A stretch of 64,000 nucleotides of DNA, from assembly GCF_001592435.1 (NCBI RefSeq), contig NZ_CP014750.1:1-64000 (forward strand). The letters run 5' to 3'. A program made the position numbers and the translations under genes. Origin of the DNA: Thermococcus peptonophilus. GTDB lineage: Archaea > Methanobacteriota_B > Thermococci > Thermococcales > Thermococcaceae. Of this stretch, positions 1 to 5,953 are shown piece after piece; position 1 is the stretch's first letter, and every line of letters starts with the position of its first letter. The notes beneath the pieces were generated by a model. It saw only the letters and a program-made list of their open reading frames with translations. It was not told the DNA's origin and searched no databases.

Positions 1-63
1 TCACCCGTTTTTATCCATTTATCACCCGTTTTTATCCATTTATCACCCGTTTTTATCCATTTA
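1..63. repeat. three tandem copies of a 21-bp unit
   Basis: A 21-bp unit (plus strand begins TCACCCGTTTTTATCC) is repeated three times without a mismatch at 1-21, 22-42 and 43-63. It covers the last codons and the stop of the leftward ferritin-like gene, and 21 bp is a whole number of codons, so each unit restores the same Asn-Gly-stop in that frame. It begins at the first base of the window, so the true copy number is unknown. On the plus strand each unit has a T5 run that could help terminate a gene coming from the left. Confidence 0.9.
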
Positions 64-604
64 TATCATCTGAATTTGTTTTGTCGAAAATTTCCTCATA
101 TAATCTCCCCAGAAGGTTGTAGTGTTCGCTGCTAATCTTATAGAGCCATGAGAATACGTTTTTAGCTTCCTTGTCTTCAGTTTTTTCAGTTAGATGTCCG
201 TAAATTTCTTCAGCTAATCTTTCAATCTCAATGAGGGTTCCTAGGACCTCTCTAAAGCGTCCACTGAATACAGCATCTTTTAAGCGCTCCTCTGATAACT
301 CCACCTCCAGGGAAGAAATCTCGGAGTATTCCATCTTTTCTTCAGGAAACTGCTTTTTAAAAACACTGATCAGTTTTTCGGCCTGGGTAACGCTATCAAT
401 GTACATCTCCCTGAAAAGCCCCGCGATCCGCTCATCCCAGTTGATCTTTTTGGCAAGATGGTAGAGAAGCTGGTACATTTCAGCTTTTTTAACCTCTTGG
501 GTGGCCCAGTAGGAGAGGAGGTTCTTATAATCGAGTTTATAGATTTGGGCAATGATTCTCCTGAGGTTCTCCTTCTCATCCTCTCTATAAGCAATCCTTG
601 ACAT
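53..604 (-). CDS. ferritin-like/rubrerythrin-fold protein
   Basis: This 183-residue, highly helical protein has repeated Glu-rich helices (for example residues 33-45 with TQEVKKAEMY and later EIERLAEEIYGH and SSEHYNLLGRLYEE). That spacing resembles the four-helix ferritin-like diiron fold of rubrerythrin and DUF2202-type proteins. The start ATG is preceded by AGGTGGTGGG, a strong ribosome site. The family call rests on helix pattern and charge; the exact metal ligands cannot be assigned by eye, and a non-metal helical bundle is the alternative. If correct, it would act in the cytoplasm in iron or peroxide handling. Its stop codon lies inside the 21-bp tandem repeat. It is separated from ABCE1 by a short gap and reads in the same direction. 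Confidence 0.6.
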   Translation of the reverse strand: MSRIAYREDEKENLRRIIAQIYKLDYKNLLSYWATQEVKKAEMYQLLYHLAKKINWDERIAGLFREMYIDSVTQAEKLISVFKKQFPEEKMEYSEISSLEVELSEERLKDAVFSGRFREVLGTLIEIERLAEEIYGHLTEKTEDKEAKNVFSWLYKISSEHYNLLGRLYEEIFDKTNSDDING

Positions 605-663
605 CCCACCACCTGGGGTGATTGAGCAATCTAATTTATAACGTTTCCCGACTCTACGTTAGA

Positions 664-683
664 AAACTCAAAAAAGATAGAAC
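664..683 (-). terminator. U-rich terminator after ABCE1
   Basis: Immediately after the ABCE1 stop the minus strand reads a run of six T followed by a second short T run. Thermococcales RNA polymerase terminates at such oligo-T tracts without needing a hairpin. No stem was seen. Confidence 0.45.
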
Positions 684-2462
684 TCAAGCGGAGAGGTAGT
701 AGTACTCGCCCATCTCCTTCTGCTCCCTGTCCTTAACCGAGCCCTCCTTGTTGGCCCTCGGCCTTCCCGTGTCGGGGTCGCGCCTGAAGGTTATTCCGAT
801 GTTGGCTAAGAAGCGGTTCATTCCCTCCCTCATTCCCATCGGCGGGAGTGCCCTTCCGTACTTGCCCGGCTCCCCCTCAAAGACTATGAGGCGGTCGCTG
901 AGGTAATCAACCATCATGACGTCGTGCTCGACTATCAGCGCCGTCTTCTCGTTCTTGGCCATGAGAGAGCGGATGGCCTTTGAGACGGCTAACCTCTGCT
1001 CGACGTCGAGGTGAGCCGATGGTTCGTCGAGGAGGTAGAGGTCAGCGTCCCTGAGCAGGCAGGCGGTTATGGCGACCCTCTGAAGCTCACCACCGGAGAG
1101 CTCGTTTACCTGTCTGTCGTAGAGGTCGGGAATGCCGAGCGGGTTGAGGAGTTCCGTCTTGTAGAAGTTGCTCATGAGCTTTGAGGTGTCTATCTTGCTC
1201 AGAAGATCAAAGACCGTCCCCTCGTAGTCTGTCTTGATGTACTGGGGCTTGTAGCTAACGGTCAGCGACCAGTCAACCTCTCCTTCCGTCGGCTTCTCTA
1301 CCCCGGCGAGCATCTTCACGAAGGTCGTCTTTCCGATACCGTTCGACCCGACGATGCCAACAACTTCTCCAACGTAGAGCTCTCCGCCCTCGACCTCAAG
1401 CCTGAATGAGCCGTAGTCCTTCACTAGCCTCGGGTATTGGACGAGGATCTCACCTTCCTGAGCTTTTCTCTCGCTCTTCTTCGTGAAGCTTATCTCAAAC
1501 GGCCTGAAGCGAACGTTCTCGTCCCTCAGGTAGCCTCTCAGAAACTCGTTTATACCGTTTCTCGTCGATTTGGGCTGGGAGAATATACCGTAGGCACCGG
1601 GCTTACCGTAGACGACGTGGATGATGTCGCTCATGTAGTCGAGCAAGGCCAAATCGTGCTCGACTGTGAGAACGTTCTTTCCGCTCTCGGCGAGCCTCCT
1701 GATAGTTTTCGCTATCCTGAGCCTCTGCCTTATGTCGAGGTAGCTTGAGGGCTCATCGAAGAAGTAGAAGTGGGCGTTTCTCAACAGAGCCGCCGCTATT
1801 GCAACCCTCTGGAGCTCACCGCCCGACAGCTGCTGGATTTCCCTATCCAGGATGTTCTCAAGCTCAAGCTCCTTAACGACTTCGTCGAACTTTCCGCTCT
1901 CGTCAGCCTTCTTGAGAAGGTCCCTAACCTTCCCCTTCACGGCCTTCGGGATGAGGTCAACGTACTGCGGCTTGACTATAGGCCTTATCTCGCCCTTCTT
2001 GAGCTTCTCGAAGTAGTTCTGGAGCTCGTTGCCGCGGAATGCCTTGATAACGTTGTCCCAGTTATCGTTGTTTCCGCAGAGGTTCGGGATGAGCTGGCCC
2101 GAGAGTATTTTAACGGCCGTCGTCTTACCGGTTCCGTTTGGACCGAGGACACCGACGACCATACCCTCCTTGACTACAGGTAAGCGGTAAAGGACGAAGG
2201 CGTTTATCCCGTAGCGGTGGACACAGCCTTCCTCAAGCTCCTCCGGTAGGTTCACTATCGTTATCGCGTTGAACGGGCACTTGTGGACGCAGATTCCACA
2301 GCCCGTACAGCTCGCCTCCTGGATTATCGGGCGGTAGTTCTCCTCGTCTATTATGATAGCCTCTCCGCCCATCCTGTTTACGGGACAGACCCTCTCACAG
2401 AGGAAGTGACCGCACTTATCCGGATTGCACTTGTCGTAATCGATGACCGCTATCCTTGGCAT
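684..2462 (-). CDS. ABCE1/Rli1 ribosome-recycling ATPase
   Basis: Twin-cassette ABC ATPase without membrane segments that splits post-termination 70S ribosomes together with aRF1/aPelota. The N-terminus carries two ferredoxin-like 4Fe-4S motifs (Cys 12, 17, 22, 26 and then 52, 55, 58 before CP at 62). The first Walker A is GPNGTGKTT at about 107-115, with LSGGELQRVAIA and the FFDEPSSYLD Walker B. The second is GSNGIGKTT, with another LSGGELQR and LLDEPSAHLD. At 592 residues it matches the family length. The ATG at 2462 follows GGTGGTGAGA. A GTG nine bases further upstream (2471) is also in frame and matches the longer N-terminus of Pyrococcus homologues, so three more residues are possible. 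A TATA-like TTTAAAAGG lies near 2492-2502. Confidence 0.97.
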   Translation of the reverse strand: MPRIAVIDYDKCNPDKCGHFLCERVCPVNRMGGEAIIIDEENYRPIIQEASCTGCGICVHKCPFNAITIVNLPEELEEGCVHRYGINAFVLYRLPVVKEGMVVGVLGPNGTGKTTAVKILSGQLIPNLCGNNDNWDNVIKAFRGNELQNYFEKLKKGEIRPIVKPQYVDLIPKAVKGKVRDLLKKADESGKFDEVVKELELENILDREIQQLSGGELQRVAIAAALLRNAHFYFFDEPSSYLDIRQRLRIAKTIRRLAESGKNVLTVEHDLALLDYMSDIIHVVYGKPGAYGIFSQPKSTRNGINEFLRGYLRDENVRFRPFEISFTKKSERKAQEGEILVQYPRLVKDYGSFRLEVEGGELYVGEVVGIVGSNGIGKTTFVKMLAGVEKPTEGEVDWSLTVSYKPQYIKTDYEGTVFDLLSKIDTSKLMSNFYKTELLNPLGIPDLYDRQVNELSGGELQRVAITACLLRDADLYLLDEPSAHLDVEQRLAVSKAIRSLMAKNEKTALIVEHDVMMVDYLSDRLIVFEGEPGKYGRALPPMGMREGMNRFLANIGITFRRDPDTGRPRANKEGSVKDREQKEMGEYYYLSA

Positions 2463-2550
2463 TCTCACCACCGGGCGGGACTGGGAAAATGCCTTTTAAA
2501 GGGTTGCGGGCGGTGACAACCCCATAGAAAAACCGGGGGAACAAGGTATC

Positions 2551-2958
2551 TCAATGCCTGCCGTGTCTCTCGTACCAGCCCCACTCCTTTTTCGGCCCGA
2601 AGGCCCTTACTCCCCTTTTGGCCAGGACTATCCTAAGCTCCTTTGCCATCTCGTGGGTTATCTCTCCTCTTTCCTCCATCCAGTTGATTATCTCCAGGGC
2701 CTCATCGTCGGTCTCACATCTCCTCAGGAAGTCGATTATCGTCGGGCTGTAGCCGGAGAAGTCCTGGAGTTCAAGCTCTTCCTCTTCGAGGGCTTTCTCC
2801 TCGGAAGTCCTGTAGGCGTCTATGCTCAGGCCAGGTTCCTCCTCAAGCTCTCTCGCAAGGGCCGGAAAAGTTCTTTTAAACTCTTCAAGGTCGTATTCCT
2901 GCCATGCGAACTCATCAACGGGGCGCTTTTTAACCTCTCTCTTTTCGTCTTCGACCAT
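2551..2958 (-). CDS. conserved archaeal protein of unknown function (DUF2095-like)
   Basis: 135-residue acidic soluble protein. It has a helical middle rich in Glu, then a segment (YSPTIIDFLRRCETDDEALEII) that looks like a small helical domain, and a basic, Trp-rich tail. I see no catalytic motif. Size and pattern recall DUF2095 of Thermococcales, but this is from memory and weak. The ATG at 2958 is preceded by AAAGGTGTTGATC; an upstream in-frame GTG at 2967 is less likely. The gene is divergent from the GIY-YIG gene and lies upstream of ABCE1 in the same direction. Confidence 0.6.
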   Translation of the reverse strand: MVEDEKREVKKRPVDEFAWQEYDLEEFKRTFPALARELEEEPGLSIDAYRTSEEKALEEEELELQDFSGYSPTIIDFLRRCETDDEALEIINWMEERGEITHEMAKELRIVLAKRGVRAFGPKKEWGWYERHGRH

Positions 2959-2992
2959 GATCAACACCTTTGTTTAGGACTCGGCGGAACTC

Positions 2993-3000
2993 TTTATAAA
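2993..3000 (+). promoter_or_regulatory. TATA box for the GIY-YIG gene
   Basis: TTTATAAA ends 21 nt before the ATG at 3022. With the usual 24-27 nt spacing to the start of transcription, this gives a nearly leaderless mRNA, which fits the absence of a ribosome site before that ATG. Confidence 0.55.
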
Positions 3001-3021
3001 CCCTGCAGCAAACCGCCACAT

Positions 3022-3450
3022 ATGAAGGGTTCCTACTTTCTCGTAATTCTCTTGGAGAACGACAAAATCATCCGCACTAAAGCCAGGGAGTTTCCATTAA
3101 AGGCGGGCTACTACGTCTACGTTGGCTCCGCTATGAACTCTCTCGAAAAGAGGGTAGAAAGGCACTTCAGAGAAGACAAGAAGCTCCACTGGCACATTGA
3201 CTACCTCCTCAAAGAGGCGGAACTTTTGAGAGCCTATCTAATTCCGAGCGAAGAAAGACTTGAGGAGAAGCTTTCACTGGAGGTCTCGAAGTTTGGAGAG
3301 CCGGTGGAAGGCTTCGGAGCTGGAGACGTCAGAGTTAGCACAAACCTCTACCGCTTCGAAGGGGAGCCTGACAAAATCCTCATCGGAGTTCTTGCCAGAC
3401 TTGGTCTCAGCTGGAAAACCGTTAAAAGTGCTGAGGAAATACTTGAATAA
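3022..3450 (+). CDS. GIY-YIG/DUF123 family protein
   Basis: 142-residue protein with the N-terminal motif GYYVYVGSA (residues 28-36), the GIY-YIG signature of the DUF123 (Uri-like) branch of this nuclease superfamily. It is followed by the Arg-containing helix SLEKRVERHFREDKKLHWHIDYLL that usually carries the catalytic Arg and His. The true substrate of the archaeal members is unknown. The open frame continues far upstream, but the first residues of the domain begin at this ATG and the TATA box at 2993 supports it. It is followed after 11 bases by a toxin-antitoxin remnant. Confidence 0.8.
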   Translation: MKGSYFLVILLENDKIIRTKAREFPLKAGYYVYVGSAMNSLEKRVERHFREDKKLHWHIDYLLKEAELLRAYLIPSEERLEEKLSLEVSKFGEPVEGFGAGDVRVSTNLYRFEGEPDKILIGVLARLGLSWKTVKSAEEILE

Positions 3451-3461
3451 GGTGGAAAACA

Positions 3462-3665
3462 ATGGGGACAGTTATCGAGGCCGTCTATGATGGGGAGAAG
3501 TTTAGGCCTCTCAAAAAAGTTAATCTCCCCAAGGGGGCCAAGGTTAAAGTTATTGTTGGAGAAACAATTTGGGACTTAATGGAGAATGTTAAGGGAATTC
3601 CCGTTAACACAGATATCGAGGAAGTGCTGGACGATGTTAGAGGGAGAAAGAGGGTTCGTTATTGA
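3462..3665 (+). CDS. antitoxin of the DUF104/AF2212-like (VapB) family
   Basis: 67-residue protein starting with the family hallmark of a short beta-rich N-terminus (IEAVYDGEKFRPLKKVNLPKGAKVKVIV) followed by a C-terminal helix that would embrace the toxin. DUF104 antitoxins pair with PIN-domain VapC RNases. The next frame, overlapping by 32 nt, encodes such a PIN protein but is internally truncated, so this antitoxin may be an orphan. The ribosome site is weak (AAGGTGGAAAAC upstream of the ATG). Confidence 0.8.
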   Translation: MGTVIEAVYDGEKFRPLKKVNLPKGAKVKVIVGETIWDLMENVKGIPVNTDIEEVLDDVRGRKRVRY

Positions 3666-3876
3666 TACAAACGTCATTATAGGAGCCTTTTTTTACAATT
3701 CGAATCATCCTCAATTAAAGCAGACTTATTTCCTAGCCCTTGCCCTTGAGAGGGGATACTCTCTAATAACCCGTGATAAACCTATGTGTGCCCATGCTAA
3801 CAGTCTTGGCGTGCACTGTCTCTTAATTGACGAATCCATGGGTGAAGATGACATCAGAAAGTTTATGGGGGTGTAA
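3634..3876 (+). pseudogene. internally deleted VapC-type PIN toxin
   Basis: 80 codons that keep the first PIN strand (FVIDTNVIIGAFFYNS) and the C-terminal part (FLALALERGYSLITRDKPM). The middle third of the domain is missing; PIN toxins are usually 125-150 residues. The acidic residues normally placed around positions 40 and 90 are gone: the segment before FLALALERG reads LKQTY instead of an acidic pair. RNase activity is therefore unlikely. It overlaps the DUF104 antitoxin gene by 32 nt, the usual arrangement of an intact operon, and the GGGP synthase gene begins two bases after its stop. Confidence 0.7.
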
Positions 3877-3878
3877 CT

Positions 3879-4643
3879 ATGCTCAAGCTTGGAAAAGTCG
3901 AAACATACATTCACGAAAAGCTAGAAAAAGAGAAGCTCCACTTCTTTCTTCTCGATCCGGACGACGTTTCGCCTGAACTCGCGGGAGAACTGGCGAGGAT
4001 AAGCGAAGAAGTTGGCGTTGATGCGATAATGGTTGGCGGCTCAACAGGAGCCGAGGGAGAAGTCCTCGACAGCGTTGTTAGGGCCATAAAGGAAAGCTCG
4101 AACCTTCCCGTGATCCTGTTTCCAGGTTCACACGGCGGGATAAGCAAATACGCCGATGCCATTTTCTTCATGAGCCTTCTCAACTCGAGAAACCCGTTCT
4201 TCATAACCGGCGCCCAGGCGTTGGGAGCTTTTCAGGTCAAGCGCTACGGCATAGAGCCAATCCCGATGGCCTATCTGATCATTGAGCCCGGAGAGACCGT
4301 GGGCTGGGTCGGGGATGCAAAGCCCATCCCAAGGCACAAGCCGAAGATAGCAGCAGCATACGCTTTAGCCGGCCAGTATCTCGGGATGAGACTCGTCTAT
4401 CTTGAGGCGGGAAGCGGTGCACCTCAACCAGTTCCGCCCGAGATGATAGGCCTTGTAAAGCGCGTTATTGATGTTCCTCTGATAGTCGGCGGCGGCATCA
4501 GAACTGGGGAGCAGGCGAGGGCTGCCGTAAAGGCTGGAGCCGATATCATTGTCACCGGAACCGCAATAGAAAAGGCGGGCTCCGTTGAAAGGGCCAGGGA
4601 AAAGCTGGAAGAACTAAACAGGGGTGTAAAATCAGACCGTTGA
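3879..4643 (+). CDS. geranylgeranylglyceryl phosphate synthase
   Basis: 254-residue TIM barrel that joins sn-glycerol-1-phosphate to geranylgeranyl diphosphate, the first committed step of archaeal ether lipids. The phosphate- and prenyl-binding landmarks are clear: FLLDPDD near residue 23, VGGSTG near 51, LFPGSHGGISKYADAI near 78, YLEAGSGAPQPVP near 168, IVGGGIRTGEQA near 200 and VTGTAIE near 222. Length and motifs fit the archaeal GGGPS/PcrB family. The ATG follows the upstream stop by two bases, so it may be translated from the toxin-antitoxin mRNA or from an internal promoter. Its 3' end overlaps the convergent small gene by 12 nt. Confidence 0.95.
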   Translation: MLKLGKVETYIHEKLEKEKLHFFLLDPDDVSPELAGELARISEEVGVDAIMVGGSTGAEGEVLDSVVRAIKESSNLPVILFPGSHGGISKYADAIFFMSLLNSRNPFFITGAQALGAFQVKRYGIEPIPMAYLIIEPGETVGWVGDAKPIPRHKPKIAAAYALAGQYLGMRLVYLEAGSGAPQPVPPEMIGLVKRVIDVPLIVGGGIRTGEQARAAVKAGADIIVTGTAIEKAGSVERAREKLEELNRGVKSDR

Positions 4644-4868
4644 AAGAACCCTAAAGGACACTCTTCCTTTATTTATGAGCTTTTTAAGTTCGGTAAGGGT
4701 TTTGGTTCCCTCGCTCAGGATTTCTATTCTGACCTCACTCAGGCCATTAATATCAGGCGGGTGGAAGTGTATGTCCCTTATCCTGTCACCTAGCTTGGAA
4801 ACGATCTTCGATAGTATTGCCCCCCTCTCCTTGTAGGGGAGCTTCATGTTTATTTCGACGATTTGCAT
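4632..4868 (-). CDS. small conserved protein, possible ACT-like fold
   Basis: 78 residues with an alternating strand-helix-strand-strand-helix-strand pattern (MQIVEINMKL, KERGAILSKIVSKLG, IRDIHFHPP, EVRIEILSEG, TLTELKKLINKG, RVSFRVLSTV), which suggests an ACT-like regulatory fold. No ligand residues can be named. The start at 4868 is supported by GGTGATAAGC just before the ATG and by a TATA box (GGTTTTATATGCC on the minus strand near 4900-4910). It converges on GGGPS with a 12-nt overlap. Function not recognised. Confidence 0.65.
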   Translation of the reverse strand: MQIVEINMKLPYKERGAILSKIVSKLGDRIRDIHFHPPDINGLSEVRIEILSEGTKTLTELKKLINKGRVSFRVLSTV

Positions 4869-5018
4869 GCTTATCACCACTTTATTCTATAAAAGAAGGC
4901 ATATAAAACCTTTTTCATGAGCGGTAGTTGTTAGGCTGTCCACGGGATATTCCTGGTAGTTATCGCCAGATCAAAAGGGATTTATTGTTCCGATTCCTGT
5001 AGAAAAGAGGTGGTGCCA

Positions 5019-5858
5019 ATGAAGGCGTTCATATCCCTCGACTTGGAGGGTCTACCCCACGTCGTCAGTCCCGAACACCTGAGCGTAAAGAAGGTGCTCT
5101 ATGGAGAGGCCAGAAAAATAGCGACAGAGGTCGTTAAGATAACCGCAACGACACTCCACGAGCTCGGCTTTGAGGAGGTCGTTGTCGCCGACAGCCATGG
5201 TCCCATGGTGAACATCATCCCCGAAGAAATGCCCAGCTTTGTAAAGCTCGTTAGGGGTTTTCCCAGGCCCCTCAGCATGGTTGTTGGAGGTAAGGGAAGT
5301 GACGTGGCCATCTTTCTTGGCTATCACGCAAGGAGTGGCGTTAGAGGGGCGACTTTTGACCACACTTACAGCAGTGCCACGATAGACTGGATAACCGTGA
5401 ACGGGAGGCCCGTCAGCGAGACCCTTCTAAACGCCTACCTGCTCGGAGAATGGGGCGTTCCCGTCATCCTAGTTGCTGGCGACAGGGCACTGCTTGAAGG
5501 GGACGTGAAAGAGGCACTTCCGGAGACCGTTGGTGTTCCCCTCAAGGAGAGCTTCTCAAGGTACTCAGCCATCAGCCCCTCAATGGAAGCAATAAAGAAG
5601 CTCCTCATAAAAGGCACAAAAGAGGCTGTAAAGCGCTGGAAAGAGGGAGCTATAAAACCCCTGAGTGTGGAGAAGCCCGTTAAAGTAGGGGTGCGCTTCC
5701 TGAACAGCGGCTTTGCTGACGCAGCCGAGCTGTGTCCCCGGGTCAGGAGGATGGATGGTAAGACTGTCGAGTTTGAAGCAAACAGCGTGGAAGAGGCCTA
5801 TAAGATGATAGAACTTCTGATATTTGCTGCATCTGGCGTGAGGGCGCTCTTCGGCTGA
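5019..5858 (+). CDS. M55-family D-aminopeptidase (DppA-like)
   Basis: 279-residue protein beginning ISLDLEGLPHVV, the zinc-ligand Asp-x-Glu-Gly motif of M55 peptidases. It is followed by VVADSHGPM (His ligand) and FLGYHARSGV (second His region). DppA-type enzymes are cytoplasmic, ring-forming zinc aminopeptidases acting on D-amino-acid-containing or small peptides, here probably part of peptide fermentation. The ATG at 5019 has GAGGTG six bases upstream; two in-frame GTG codons just before it are part of that ribosome site. The H/ACA RNA candidate lies just after its stop on the opposite strand. Confidence 0.9.
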   Translation: MKAFISLDLEGLPHVVSPEHLSVKKVLYGEARKIATEVVKITATTLHELGFEEVVVADSHGPMVNIIPEEMPSFVKLVRGFPRPLSMVVGGKGSDVAIFLGYHARSGVRGATFDHTYSSATIDWITVNGRPVSETLLNAYLLGEWGVPVILVAGDRALLEGDVKEALPETVGVPLKESFSRYSAISPSMEAIKKLLIKGTKEAVKRWKEGAIKPLSVEKPVKVGVRFLNSGFADAAELCPRVRRMDGKTVEFEANSVEEAYKMIELLIFAASGVRALFG

Positions 5859-5860
5859 AG

Positions 5861-5929
5861 TGTGCCCCCGGGGAGCGAAGGGGAATCACGGCTCGCCGAG
5901 GCGCTCATCCCCCGCGGTTTCCCGGGGGC
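5861..5929 (-). ncRNA. probable single-hairpin H/ACA guide RNA with K-turn
   Basis: Read on the minus strand, a GC-rich 66-nt hairpin ends directly in ACA (5863-5861). The lower stem is nine perfect pairs, 5929-5921 with 5872-5864. An internal loop with 7 nt on each side (AAACCGC at 5920-5914, TTCGCTC at 5879-5873) fits a pseudouridylation pocket. The upper GC stem (from 5913 and to 5880) leads into a K-turn-like element with tandem GA pairs (ATGAGC against GCCGTGATT). The distance from the upper stem to ACA is 16 nt, in the 14-16 range for archaeal guides. It lies 24 nt after the hef stop on the same strand, so it may ride on that mRNA or use the weak TATA-like CTTAAGTTT near 5955. The plus-strand reading lacks a correctly placed ACA. 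Confidence 0.72.
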
Positions 5930-5953
5930 GGTCTCCACTACAATTTCGAAAAC

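Noticed and set aside
2554-3021. 5' extension of the GIY-YIG frame by 156 codons
   Set aside because: It runs antisense through the neighbour gene and its promoter; the domain begins at 3022 and a TATA box sits at 2993.
5861-5942. Plus-strand reading of the GC-rich hairpin as an H/ACA RNA with ACA at 5940-5942
   Set aside because: The ACA is off by about ten bases from the stem, whereas on the minus strand it follows the stem directly.
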